64,000 nt of DNA from Pogonophryne albipinna. Lineage: Eukaryota > Chordata > Actinopteri > Perciformes > Artedidraconidae. Shown one piece after another: positions 35,530-49,470 of this stretch. Position numbers and translations under genes: made by a program. The stretch spans positions 10,985,112 through 11,049,111 of the forward strand of contig CM053253.1 in assembly GCA_028583405.1 (NCBI GenBank), given 5' to 3'. The notes below the pieces were generated by a model. It made no database searches. It was not told the DNA's origin and saw only the letters and a program-made list of their open reading frames with translations. Each line of letters begins with the position of its first letter. Position 1 is the first letter of the stretch.

Positions 35530-38500
35530 AGACGTCACACTGTCTCTTACATTACGATGTAACACCAATATATAGCATACAGTTCATAACTAGAGTCAGT
35601 GCAACAGTTTTGGTCTGTTTACACATAGTCAAATATGTAAAATTACATATTATTTGTCCGTGAAAATTATGAATTGTTGAGGCCTTTTGGCAGTCCTGTT
35701 TATACAATTAGGTGTGTGAATCCAGAACATTATACTGTGATTAAAAGATGGTCCTACTGGATTATTTTCAGACAAGATATTGGTGCAGCATCATGTGAGT
35801 GTACTAGGGAAGCTCGAATATCACAAAGTCACGATGAATGTTTGCTTGTGAATCATCATGAGCTTTGTGGGACTATTGACAGTGATATTTTTGGGTGTCT
35901 TTATTACTTAAGGGCTATCACTTGTTCATAAAAACAAAGATTCATAATTTTACAGTAGGTCATTATATGTAGTTTCCCACAATGTGGTAAATTGGCACAG
36001 TTAGGGAGTTTTTACTTAGATATAGGACTCAATTGGCTGAAAACAATTAATTTCTGTTAGCCAATCGGAGGATGTGTTTTTGCATTCCTCATTTGAATAT
36101 AAGCTCCATGTTTTGGTATTGTATGACCTTTTAGATTTTATTTTCCATGTACTGAGAAGAATGCATGCAAAGTTGATAGAATGTTCAATCTGTTGCAATA
36201 GCATCAAATCTAATCATATACATTTCAAAATGAAATACACATAACATGATGTCCATTTCAATATGTAACTTTTTTTCTCTGTATTATTTGGAAAATAAAG
36301 TGCTTCCATTCAAATGTGGTTTTCAAAACAAAATAGATTGCAGGAAGTACTTCTGTATACATTTCTATTTCCATGTAAATTACTGCTTTATTTTATTGCT
36401 ATTTAACTATATTTTATTACGGTGTCTTTAAAGATGTTTTGTTTTATATTAGATTTCATGTTTTATATTTTATGTATCCACCATGACATCAAGTCAAATT
36501 CCTCGTATGTGTGAACCTACCTGGCAATAAACCTGTTTCTGATTCTGATTTCTGATTCTGATTTCTAAATAAATAAATCTACTTCAACCTGGAGCGGATG
36601 GTTAAGAGCTAAACAGAAATGTCCCAGCATGAATATTCAACACTTTTATTGGGGCTGCAGAAATGATATCAAGGGAGGAAGAGGAAAGCGGCTTTGTTCA
36701 CCAGGGCCGGAGAAATGGAGGTCCAGAGAGACAGTTTTTCATCCTGTCTCAAGGCACTGCGCACCAGCAGGTTCATAATGGCTCTGCTTAATGAGGGCTA
36801 TGATATACCTCCACCACTTTATTGGAAGGACTTGGATTCTTTCCCCGTGCAGAAAACCATTATTCACTATAAAATAAGCCTCGCCTCCAAAGAAGCCTAA
36901 TGCTCTGCATCGGTGAGGACCCAAAAAAAACATCATAGCTATACAATAACCTTCTGTATATGAAAATACAAACAGAAATTCAATTTACTTTCTTTTATAA
37001 GAAAGTTTGAAACCCTTTTCAAATTCCACGTAATGAAAAAAGGGGAGCCTTTCTGCTCACCACGAAGGAAAGAGAGAAGCCCAATATTATAGAAATGGAA
37101 GTGAGAGGCATTGGATATGTTTTTACTGTCTATCGTTGTTTATTCATTAGTGTTTTTTCTCACAGGAAATGGTATACTTTCTAAAATTCAGATGCAAACT
37201 ATGGCTTGTAAAATATGAAAAATAAATCAAACCACATGTGCTGCATGAACGAATAAAGGCCACAGATTACAAGGAAGTGATATTTTAATATAAATGAATG
37301 TACAACATTATCACACGAATGAGCAAAGCAAGGTATATAAGCTGATGTACAGTATGTCTCTCTGCCTCTGTGTGCTCGGCCTTCAGTTGTGTGTGTGTGT
37401 GTCTTCATTTCATGCTTTGCTGTGTCATAAGCCTCAGCACAGGACCTCTTGTGTGCGCCATTGTGTCTTGTATTAGATTTTTCGACATGTGGTGAGACAT
37501 TTCATCTTTACATCGTTTCAGTTCAGGGCCAAGACAGGCTTTGCAAACACACAGTAATCCACCAGCAGCCACACAATGCAGTCCAAAGCTTCCTGATCCC
37601 TCATAGATCCTTTTTAACAAAAACAAATATGAGTTGTTGTTCTGAGACGAAAAACTGAAACTCACCTTTTTTTATTATTTCTCACATTCTTCTTCTTTAT
37701 AAGTAACTCTGTGCTAAACAACAAGTTCTGCTGGTAAACATAAGCAGCTGCTAGGGAGTGACGTTAATTCTCACTTTTTCTTTTCACATAAGGCATTTCT
37801 ATTCAGCGTCTTCATTCCTCTTTTACTGAAGGCTTTCCAGATATAGCTGTGTGAATATGAAGATTTTAGAGACATTGCAAGAGTTACATATTAGTACATG
37901 TACCATATAACCACAGGAGTTGACTGGGCTGGATGGGATAAAGTTAATATCAATTACAATTCAAGTATATACTTTTTTGATATTCTTCTGAATAACCTGT
38001 GGTTATTAATAGTATGGCTAAAATCATTAATCAGATAAATGAGTTACTCTTTTAGAGATTGACTATGTTAACGATTATTTGCCTCATTGCATGAAAAGTA
38101 AAAATGTGTTTCTTTTTAAAATGATTGCTTTTCTTTGACATGTTTCTAGTTGAAATGTTTAATTTCCTGTACGCATAGAAGCTTATGTTTCCATGAGCAA
38201 CATTTGTCCTCCTTTTGATAACTGTTTAAAAGGATCAGGTTGCAGCTCATCAGCATGAAATTGAAAAAACGAATCAGATCTTTTGCTCAAGGTTTGCTTC
38301 TGTGGCTGTGTGCGATTTCATATACAGAGTTAGCACACATCGCTCACTGGCAGATTGTGTCACGCTGAGCAGCATATTGTCAATTCCTCCCTCCCGCTGC
38401 TAAAGCATGAGGAGAAGGTTACTATTTTCAATATCTGTAAAAAAAATATGAAAATAGATGCTTCACACATACTGTATACTGTTTGTCAGGAAAAACAAGA

Positions 38501-38624
38501 TGAGCTCAGATGAAATTCGAACATTATTTGATTACTTTTGATACTAAATGGGATTCTACTGATTATCCTAATTAACTGATTTATATTGTACTAGTTATAG
38601 ACATTTACTTTAGAGAGTAAATGT
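35530..38624. other. intergenic DNA, one LINE tail
   Basis: Apart from the repeat tail at 36470-36565 nothing is supported. An open frame at 36694-36900 has no recognisable similarity. Confidence 0.3.
36470..36565 (+). repeat. LINE 3' tail with TTCTGA-type repeat
   Basis: ATTCCTCGTATGTGTGAACC...GGCAATAAACCTG followed by three TTCTGATT-like units is a familiar CR1/Rex-type LINE 3' end. A much more diverged relative may lie at 42950-42990. Confidence 0.55.
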
Positions 38625-38628
38625 TTAA

Positions 38629-39013
38629 AAGGGACATATGCTCATCTTCAGGTTCACATTTGTTTTGTGTGCCTCTGCTGTGACATGTCTCCATGCTTTA
38701 ATGGAGCTGCAGCACCTCTTTTCACCCTCTTTCTGAAACCAGAGCCCAGTCTGCTCTGATTGGTTAGCTGGCCGGCCCTGTTGTGATTGGTCAACTGCTT
38801 ATAGATGTCCCGCCCCTCAGCCTATCACGTACATGTGTATGAGCCAATAGCAGTGTGAGTATTACATAGTGATGTCACTGCAGAAGTAAACAAAGGCGTT
38901 CAATGGAGGCGAGAAACTCCCTCTGGAGGAAACCTTGGAATTTCAGCCTTTGCAGACCATTTACATGCACACAAACCAAAGTGAAAAGCTCCAAAAAGCA
39001 TAATAGGGCCTCT
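38629..39013 (+). mobile_element. TTAA-flanked MITE, 385 bp
   Basis: Flanked by TTAA at 38625-38628 and 39014-39017. The ends read AAGGGACATATGCTC and, inverted, AGAGGCCCTATTATGC. Its interior contains Alu-like CCAAT/ATTGG motifs and matches the diverged copy at 27634-28018. Confidence 0.7.
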
Positions 39014-39017
39014 TTAA

Positions 39018-40296
<1,279 letters not shown>

Positions 40297-40374
40297 CTCT
40301 TACGCATTAGATACAATGACGTTTTAAACAAATATAAATGTACAATATAGAACAAAAAACAAAATTATACCCAC

Positions 40375-42213
40375 ATGAAACTTGAGGATATTGAGAAAGC
40401 CATTGATCAAAATCAATTCTGGGATCTGTGGAACAACTTCAACACAAAACAACCACAAGCATTACCCATCCAAAACGGTGACATCTGGAGAGAACATTTT
40501 GAAAGTTTGTACAAGGACATACCAATAAATCTAATGAATTCAAATCAATGTATTACAAAAGAACAACTCCAAACATTAGAAGAAACTATTAAAGACAACC
40601 AAAACCCCCTTGATTTCCCAATTACTTTGGAAGAATTGACCACACAGACACAATCTCTCCGGCCAAGGAAAGACAACATTAAAAACGAAATGCTCAGATG
40701 CAGCACCCCAGAGATGCAGGTTACAGTGTTAAAGCTGTTCAATATCGTATTGCAGTCAGGATGTTTTCCTGACATCTGGTGCAAAGGGCTCATTTCCCCC
40801 ATTCATAAGAGTGGAGACAAATCAGACCCTAATAACTACCGTGGCATCTGTGTCAGCAGTTGTCTGGGGAAATTATTCTGTAGCATTCTAAATAAAAGAA
40901 TACAAGATTTCCTTAACCAACAATCCATCTTGAGTAAAAATCAAATTGGCTTCCTTCCATAACACCGCACCACCGACCATGTGTATACCTTTCACACTTT
41001 AGTTAACAAACATGTACACCAAACACAAAATGGTAAGATATTCACTTGTTTCATTGATTTCAAAAAAGCTTTCGACTCTATTTGGCACGAAGGGCTCTAT
41101 TATAGACTTCTACATTGTGGTATAGGGGGCAAAATGTACGATCTGGTTAAATCAATGTATTTAGGGAATAAGTGTGCAGTTAAAATTGGAGACAAACAAA
41201 CTGAATTCTTCACCCAGAGAAGAGGCGTTCGTCAGGGTTGCAATTTAAGTCCCACTTTATTTAATATATATATAAATGAACTTGCTGTTCAGTTGGATCA
41301 CTGTGCTGCTCCTGGCCTCTCCCTCCTAGATAGAGAGGTGAAGTGTCTGCTTTATGCTGATGACCTTGTTCTGCTGTCTCCTACTGAACAAGGACTACAA
41401 CAACAGCTGGACATAGTAGACCAGTACTGTAAGAACTGGGCCCTGGCAGTCAATATGAAGAAAACTAATGTCATGGTTTTCCAAAAACGCCCCAGATGTC
41501 AGGAGAACAAATACCATTTTACCATAAACAATCATATCATCGAACATAGTATGAGTTATACCTACCTCGGTTTAACCATAACAGCATCGGGAAGTTTCAA
41601 CATGGCAGTGAATGCACTCAAAGAAAAAGCCAGAAGAGCTCTAAATGCAATTAAGAGAACATTTTATAATGTCCAAATTCCAATTAAAATCTGGCTCAAA
41701 ATATTTGATAGTGTGATCCAGCCCATTGCGCTGTACGGTAGTGAAGTATGGGGTCCACTCAGTCACCAGAGCTATACCCGCTGGGACAAACATCCAACAG
41801 AGTCTTTACATGCAGAATTCTGCAGATACATTTTACGTGTTCAGAGAAAAACACCAACAAATGCATGTAGAGCAGAATTAGGCAGATACCCACTGATCAT
41901 TAACACTCAAAAGAGAGCACTAACATTCTTTAACCACCTTAGATCCAGCCCCCGAGACACCCTCTACTCCAAAGCCCTCCAAAGCCAAGAGCTAACCCCA
42001 GAGAAGAGTCCCCTATGTCAGCTGGTGCTGAGGCTAGCTGCCCCCTCTCAGAGCCACTCTGACCAGTCTCTCAACAACACTGCTCTCCAAACACCAATCA
42101 CAGTCAAACGCATTATAACACAATGTAAACACAACTATTTACAACATTGGGAAGAAGAAACTAAAAGCCAAAGCAGATTAGAATGTTACCTGGCTCTAAA
42201 CAGAGATTATCAT

Positions 42214-42214
<1 letters not shown>
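40375..42214 (+). pseudogene. LINE reverse transcriptase with one in-frame stop
   Basis: One continuous reading frame carries the reverse-transcriptase domain, interrupted by a single TAA at 40960-40962, between NQIGFLP and HRTTDHVY (a Gln codon is the likely ancestor). The first part holds the N-terminal fingers, including SGDKSDPNNYRGI. The second holds motif A (CFIDFKKAFDS), motif B (RRGVRQGCNLSP), the catalytic YADD (LLYADDLVLLS, about 125-128 residues after the stop) and the downstream YLGLTI block, followed by a LHAEFCRYILR region. The frame then runs into a CA microsatellite and is read as His-Thr repeats to 42357; the normal C-terminus is missing. The enzyme would prime reverse transcription at the target, but this copy lacks the endonuclease and cannot move by itself. 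Confidence 0.88.
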
Positions 42215-42284
<70 letters not shown>

Positions 42285-42297
42285 GCACACACACACA

Positions 42298-42349
<52 letters not shown>
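42215..42349. repeat. (CA)n microsatellite inside the LINE
   Basis: About 135 bp of CA with two short CGCG-containing interruptions. It joins the coding region to the 3' untranslated region and probably marks an internal deletion or expansion. Confidence 0.95.
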
Positions 42350-42352
<3 letters not shown>

Positions 42353-42534
42353 GTTGAAATGTAATTGTATCACTGTATATATATATCATCAATAATATGT
42401 AAACATTTGAAATGTATGTTAATGGTGTTAATTATTTTGTATTGTGATGCTTTGGCAACATTGTTTAATTTAACTTTCATGCCAATAAAGCCCCTTTGAA
42501 TTGAATTGAATTGAATTGAATTGAGAGAGAGAGA

Positions 42535-44850
42535 ATAAATCAGTTAGAGTAACTCTACTCAGTACTGCTCCCAATCTTCATCCTTCGATCCTTCATTAGT
42601 ATTGTATAGTCATACATAATAATTTAGATTTGTGGATGCAGGAATATTAAGAGCCTTCTCTTACATTTTTGAAATATTGTGTTCTTTGTTTATGTCTGTG
42701 AACAATAAAGTCATATTGAGACCCAAATGTATACGAATAAAGTAAAGAACATAGCACTACCTCTTTCAAAATCTGCACAGCCCTTCTGTTAAAACATGTA
42801 ATACATTGTGTTTTGTAATATATTAGCAACACTTAGTTGTTAGTATTTTGTATATTTATATTCCTGTGTAAATATTTAACTTTTTTTTTCTTCTTCTAAA
42901 TATTTTTGATGTTTCTCCACAACCTATATCCTTATATTGTTGCAGCACCATACACAAAGCTAATTCCTTGTATGTGTAAACGTTAAAGCTTACTCTGATG
43001 AATGCTTTGATCTACTTTTTGTTACTGTAAGTGTGATGATGTGGCAAAGTTATTTCATTAGGCGGATGAGGGAGGAAGTTAATTCCACACCAGTGTCACA
43101 TCCTAAAAATGATCATCCACTTTCCCAAAGTAATTTCTTGGATCTGAGTCTACTTGAACAAAACAGCTCTCATATTTATGGATTTTAGTTTGTTGAATTA
43201 TTCCTCTGCTGTCCCAGGATTGATGATGTCGGACGAGCGTTTAATCTGTAATGCTTTCTGCTCCGTGGACGAAACAGAGGGGATATCCAAATACTCATTA
43301 ATGATTCAAACTGAGTGCTAATGAAAAGTAAATAGATCCCTGAGTACAGTTAACTTCTTGGACCTTGACCTTATACAGTCCAGGGGGCAAAGAGGCTTTT
43401 TTTTTATTACTTAAAATAATAAATGCTTCACACGGGAAAAGCCTCAGCCAAATGTGCTATCTGTTTTGTATCCTAATGAGCACCTATACGCTGAGGTGGA
43501 CTGTGAGAGCATGTTGAAGCAGAAGTATGCTGATTCCTGAATCATTGGAGGACTCTTAATAAAAAACATGTTCTGTTGTAAATCACAAATGTACCTTGTG
43601 TTTTTTTATACAATTCAAATATAACACTGGTGTAAACTGATTCCCACTCAGGTTTTATCTCCCCATTTCACTGAAGTTTACAATAAATTAGGGTGTTTCG
43701 CAATGAGGATAGCTTAGGTCATGTTTCAAATAATAGAAAATTAAGACCAAAATGGGAATCAAATATGACTCTTAAAGTAATTACCGGATTTCTTTCAAAT
43801 TTTAAAGATTACATAACTTTTTTTTTTCATTTTCAACAAGGGCAGAAACATTCCCAAAATAAAAAAGTACAATTATTAAACCCCACTAATCATTCCGATC
43901 AGTACCACAGGAACGCTGACCATTTCATTTATTTTCTCTTTTTTGGGCAACACACGTTATTAGATTTCTTGTCAGTTCTCACAGAAAGTGCTACTCAACC
44001 TCATGACAGTAAACCTAATTTCCACATGGTTGAACTTTCTTTCATGCTGTTGAAGAACGGGATTGAACCGAACCTTTTTGATGAAGGATCTAAAATATCT
44101 GCCTCACAACGGCTTGAACTATGCGCAAGAGGATCTGTGTGTCTTCCACATCAAATGAAAGAAAAGCTTGTTGATGAATAGGATGTGGTGTGATTTCAAC
44201 AGTTTTTCTTGCTGTATCTATTCTTTGCTTGATATATCTGGGTGAAGGTGGGCCTTCTACGACACCTCACGCATGATGGAGGGACCACAACCTCCATGCA
44301 GAGATCCAAATGGTTGGAGGCTGCTCATTAATATAGATGGGGTTTTTATAGGAATGGCTGTCGGGTTAAATTATTCAGAGGTTTCGGGGAGACATATGGG
44401 CCGGCCCCTTCAGTAGCACAGCTAACTGAACACGTACCTAGTGTGGGGCAGGTGAAGCAGAGCAACGCACACGAAAATCTGGTCTGTACGAGAAGAGTAA
44501 TGGCATGGAACCTTGACATTCCTAAATCATGAGCTGTAATAATGTCACCGGGCTAGCAGCAACTATACACACACACACACACACAATACCCACATTTTTT
44601 ATTTGTCGCCAGCACCTGTGTGACATGTAGATGTGATGCATGCTAATCAGTTAGTGTTAAAATGTACAGCTGCGGAGACGAGTTAAAAATAGCAGCGACA
44701 ATATTACTTAATTCCTGTCAGGACATGTTCACGTTTGATTGACATCTCCTCACAGACGACAGACTTCCTTAAATCCACAAGCACAGACTCTGTGTCTATA
44801 ACCCGGCTTTACATCCACCTGGCATACACACACATGCACCAACAGTAGCT

Positions 44851-44854
<4 letters not shown>
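42535..44854. other. intergenic DNA with minor simple repeats
   Basis: Contains a diverged LINE-tail-like segment near 42950-42990 and a (CA)10 run at about 44567-44586. The open frame at 43693-44181 (162 codons from a GTG) has random-looking composition and is not called as a gene. Confidence 0.35.

Positions 44855-44944
<90 letters not shown>
44855..44944. repeat. (CA)45 microsatellite
   Basis: 90 bp of uninterrupted CA dinucleotides. Confidence 0.97.
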
Positions 44945-44946
<2 letters not shown>

Positions 44947-45365
44947 CTGAACATGGAGATAAATGAGGGGTTTCATCCTGTGATATGGTCCATTAAGTCA
45001 CCGTGTCAGTGTGGGCATGCTGTTATTATTGTACAGTGAGTGATGGTAATGTACATTCTCTGACATGTGAGTCATACTGTGTTGGAATGAGCTTTGTGTC
45101 TCTATTCTGCACAACATTGTCAGAGGAAGTACTTAAATGATGGTTCTTTGCTTAAGTATACTAAAAAAAACATGACATTAAAGTAAAAGTCCTGCATCTA
45201 AAAGCTTAGCTAATAATATATAAAAGTAATATAGGCAAATGCCCTTAGTACAAATAAAACAACTCATGGTGCAGCAAATGTTTACACTTTTGGTGTTGTG
45301 CTACTATTGCTTTTCTATATATTTGTATAATGACATTGTTTTTAAGTTTATTTTTGAGCGTCATG

Positions 45366-46131
45366 TAGGGATGCTCCGATCGCCAATTTCGGGGCCGATC
45401 GCCGGAATCAGTATCGGCCGATACCGATCGCCGATCCGATCGAGTGGGCAGGGCCTAAATGGAAGATTTAAACATCACTTTAAATCTTCCATTTAAAGTG
45501 ATGTTTAAACTCAGTTAATGGGGCTCATTCACTGGAGCTTCCACAAACAACAATCAACTTAATTATCACATTCAAATGATGTACATTATTCAAGTTTACA
45601 TTCACTTTGGATAATAACACGGGATAAATGAGCGGAAGCGCTCAATTTTCCTCTCTCCCCCTCTCTCTCCCCCCTCTCTCCCCCTCTCACCCTCTCCTGA
45701 CAGCCTGTCAGTATCTCATGCAGCTCACTGATCCAGTAATGAGTGACCCGACAGTGAAGAATAAATATATTTATAATAACTAGTTTAGCTAGTTCCAGAG
45801 GTAGATAAAATAGCTAAGTGTGTTAGGTCTAACTCTTGTGTGTTTCGCTCCGCTTACCAGTCCGGCGGGCGGAGCTGCAGGATTTCTGCTTCACCCACGT
45901 TGCATACCGCTATTTTACTGTCTTTTTCGGACACCTTAAAATAATGCCAGACCGGTGAAGTCATTTTAGCGAGCTTGTTTTGCCGCACACAGAGAAAAGT
46001 GTCATGTATTTTACGTCATGCGATCGGCTCTCGCGATCGGCTCTCGCGATCGGCATGAGAGCACCGATCGATCGGTAGAGAGTGAGTATCGGCCGATCTT
46101 GATCGGTGATCGATCGATCGGAGCATCCCTA
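45366..46131. mobile_element. non-autonomous hAT element, 766 bp
   Basis: The terminal repeats TAGGGATGCTCCGATCG at both ends are inverted. Perfect 8-bp duplications GCGTCATG lie at 45358-45365 and 46132-46139. The sub-terminal zones are packed with CGATCG/GATCGGC motifs. The interior is non-coding, with a perfect hairpin (45467-45509) and a CT-rich tract (about 45650-45697). Confidence 0.93.
45467..45509. repeat. perfect 19-bp-arm hairpin
   Basis: TTTAAACATCACTTTAAAT is followed after CTTCC by its exact reverse complement. It lies in the middle of the hAT at 45366-46131 and could extrude as a cruciform. Confidence 0.9.
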
Positions 46132-46282
46132 GCGTCATGCCTTTAATGATAGAACAGTCATAGAGGGAAAGGGGGAGAGAAATTGTATGACATGACTGCT
46201 TCTTTTTAAATAGACCACACACTGTATTAGGTGAGCTGTTGAGGCAACAAGGTTGGTATACAACCCCCAAAATATGTATATA

Positions 46283-47735
46283 CAGTGGGGCAAAAAAGTA
46301 TTTAGTCAGCCACCAATTGTGCAAGTTCTCCCACTTAAAAAGATGAGAGAGGCCTGTAATGTTCATCCTAGGTATACCTCAACTATGAGAGACAAAATGA
46401 GAAAAAAAATCCAGAAAATCACATTGTCTGATTTTTAAAGAATTTATTTGCAAATTATGGTGGAAAATAAGTATTTGGTCAATAACAAAAGTTCATCTCA
46501 ATACTTTGTTATATACCCTTTGTTGGCAATGACAGAGGTCAAACGTTTTCTGTAAGTCTTCACAAGGTTTTCACACACTGTTGCTGGTATTTTGGCCCAT
46601 TCCTCCATGCAGATCTCCTCTAGAGCAGTGATGTTTTGGGGCTGTCGCTGGGCAACACGGACTTTCAACTCCCTCCAAAGATTTTCTATGGGGTTGAGAT
46701 CTGGAGACTGGCTAGGCCACTCCAGGACCTTGAAATGCTTCTTACGAAGCCACTCCTTCGTTGCCCGGGCGGTGTGTTTGGGATCATTGTCATGCTGAAA
46801 GACCCAGCCACGTTTCATCTTCAATGCCCCTGCTGATGGAAGGAGGTTGTCACTCAAAATCTCACGATACATGGCCCCATTCATTCTTTCCTTTACACGG
46901 ATCAGTCGTCCTGGTCCCTTTGCAGAAAAACAGCCCCAAAGTATGATGTTTCCACCCCCATGTTTCACAGTAGGTATGGTGTTCTTTGGATGCAACTCAG
47001 CATTCTTTCTCCTCCAAACACGTCTCGTTGAGTTTTTACCAAAAAGTTCTATTTTGGTTTCATCTGACCATATGACATTCTCCCAATCCTCTTCTGGATC
47101 ATCTAAATGCTCTCTAGCAAACTTCAGACGGGCCTGGACATGTACTGGCTTAAGCAGGGGGACACGTCTGGCACTGCAGGATTTGAGTCCCTGGCGGCGT
47201 AGTGTGTTACTGATGGTAGCCTTTGTTACTTTGGTCCCAGCTCTCTGCAGGTCATTGACTAGGTCCCCCCGTGTGGTTCTGGGATTTTTGCTCACCGTTC
47301 TTGTGATCATTTTGACCCCACGGAGTGAGATCTTGCGTGGAGCCCCAGATCGAGGGAGATTATCAGTGGTCTTGTATGTCTTCCATTATCTAATAATTGC
47401 TCCCACCGTTGATTTCTTCACACCAAGCTGCTTACCTATTGCAGATTCAGTCTTCCCAGCCTGGTGCAGGTCTACAATTTTGTTTCTGGTGTCCTTTGAC
47501 AGCTCTTTGGTCTTGGCCATAGTGGAGTTTGTAGGTGACCAAATACTTATTTTACAGAGGAATTTACCAATTCATTCATTAAAAATCCTACAATGTGATT
47601 TCCTGGATTCTTTCCCCCCATTCTGTCTCTCATAGTTGAAGTGTACCTAGGATGAAAATTACAGGCCTCTCTCATCTTTTTAAGTGGGAGAACTTGCACA
47701 ATTGGTGGCTGACTAAATACTTTTTTGCCCCACTG
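46283..47735 (-). mobile_element. second Tc1-like copy, inactivated
   Basis: Same family as 17549-19153, flanked by TA (46281-46282 and 47736-47737), with the same CAGTGGGGCAAAAAAGTATT ends. At 1453 bp it lacks about 151 bp between the transposase start and the right inverted repeat. The break falls between two GTTTG motifs that the complete copy carries at 18794-18798 and 18945-18949. The transposase has a nonsense codon. Confidence 0.97.
46498..47520 (-). pseudogene. Tc1-like transposase with nonsense codon 45
   Basis: The 1023-nt frame is the same length as the intact gene at 17765-18787, with no indel. The start ATG is at 47518-47520. Codon 45, a Lys codon in the intact copy, is TAA here (47386-47388), so only the region from the internal Met71 remains open (46498-47310). 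Other differences include Pro66 to Leu, Ile104 to Ser, Asp147 to Glu, Met193 to Ile and Arg231 to Gly. The DDE residues (Asp in WSDETK, Asp in DNDPKHT, Glu in NPIENLW) are retained, but the truncated product lacks the first DNA-binding helix-turn-helix. Confidence 0.95.
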
Positions 47736-47737
47736 TA

Positions 47738-48909
47738 TACTGTTGGTTTGTCTAACGTGTGTACATTCATAATTGTATTAAGTGGATCACATGTCTGGTG
47801 TGTAAAATCCTCATCTTCAAAATTAATTATATCATGGAATCAATGCATCAGAAACCAAAAAATATCAAGTTTGAATGATAAAGTAGCATTAGATTAGACA
47901 GAAGTAGGTAAACCACAAGAACCTTAAATACTGTATATTTGAGTAAATGCACTTGATTGGCTACAGTGGTTATAGTGAAGTCAGAGTTATATTCTTGTCG
48001 GCTTTTAATTTTAAACGATTGCTAAAAGGTTCACTTTTTTAGAATTTCCAAACAGCAAATAATGTATTCATGTTTTACAACAAGATCACATCATCACACA
48101 CACTGCTGGTGTAATTTCACCCTTTTAAGACGGGTTAGGGGCTTTGTGTGTTTGTTGGTTGTTAGTTTGTACGCCATGTTCCTCTTTGCAATTTTAAAGA
48201 GGGAGTCTTGCTGATGGAATATTTATCTCTCCTCAATAGGGCTCCATTACGCTGTCTCGCATCTTATTTGATGTCCAGGACAGGCTGCTGTTATTCATAA
48301 TGAGTTTCTTCCTGGGTGATTTAAATGTTTGTACTAGATATGTGCTCATTTGAATTTCAATTATCAGATTCCGGTGTGGACACTATTGCCATATGATTGC
48401 TTGATGGAGCATGTGCATAAACTCTTCAACTTGTTGGGAATAATCTCAATGAAGTGGCTGTACACATATAATGTCTGCTGAAATATCACCTGTCATCTCA
48501 TCTTGTACACAAACCCTTCGATAAAGAAGCAGGCTGATGCTCTTATTCAAACAAATTGAGCTCTTCTTCCTGGGGGAAGCATAATGCATCATGCAGAAAC
48601 TGTTAATGCCTTTCCTTCATGACAAACTGCTTGAGCTCATCTTTGTGAATATTATAACGTTAATGTTTTGTTCCCTCTACTTTTGCTCTCAACCAAAATC
48701 ACTCAAAATACTGTAATGTCACTTTGTGAGGTCCCTTTGAAATAATAAAACATTCATCTTAGGGGTAGAAACTATATCGATATTATATGAACATCATTAT
48801 ATGAGACTTTTAAAAGCTGCATTAAAGTAATGATGTTTTCTTTTAAAGATAATTTTCTGCCTTTACCAGACGTGTAGCTTTTCTGTTATTTGTCTTTACC
48901 ATAAGTCAT
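47738..48909. other. intergenic DNA, nothing identified
   Basis: No exon or transposon border recognised. Confidence 0.3.
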
Positions 48910-48913
48910 TTAA

Positions 48914-49257
48914 AGGTCCCTATTATACTCTTTTGCAACAATATATTATGGGTCTCAGATATAAACAAAACATGTCTGAAGTGTTGGGCTGGAAATACCA
49001 AACAGATCATGCATTGTAGCATCCCATAAACCCTTCTGTTTCAGCCCTGTTTCATTGGTTGTTAATTGATCGTTATGACATCATAAAGTGGGCAAAATCT
49101 GATTGGCTCATTCTCAGACAGGTTTTGATATAAATGGATCAGGCCAAAAAAGAAGAGAATCTACCTTCCCGAAACTTTCCGAAACTCTTTACGCAGAGGC
49201 GACACGTATTTATGTATAATAGACATGAACAAGTGGATTTTCCATAATAAGTGACCT
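48914..49257 (+). mobile_element. TTAA-type MITE copy
   Basis: Begins after TTAA with AGGTCCCTATTATACTC and ends AATAAGTGACCT. Its right half matches 52384-52576, sharing CGTTATGACATCATAAAGTG, AAATGGATCAGG and AAGTGGATTTT. The right TTAA is mutated. Confidence 0.65.
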
Positions 49258-49470
49258 TTGCTACATGACTGATGACTATTCATTCAAATTCTCATTCTTG
49301 TTTTAAATATTTTTGGAACAAACAGTTGGTCAATCCTATAGTCACAATATAATCCATATCATGGTGTTTGGTCAAAATGATTGGGATATTTGGTTGACTT
49401 CATATCCTATTTCATCTGTTTTTTCCTCTCATTATAAATACTGAACAAATGGGCACTTCACCATGAGAAG

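Noticed and set aside
43693..44181. 162-codon open frame
   Set aside because: Starts at GTG, has AT-rich random-looking codon use, no recognisable domain and no splice or promoter context. A frame this long is expected by chance in a window of this size.
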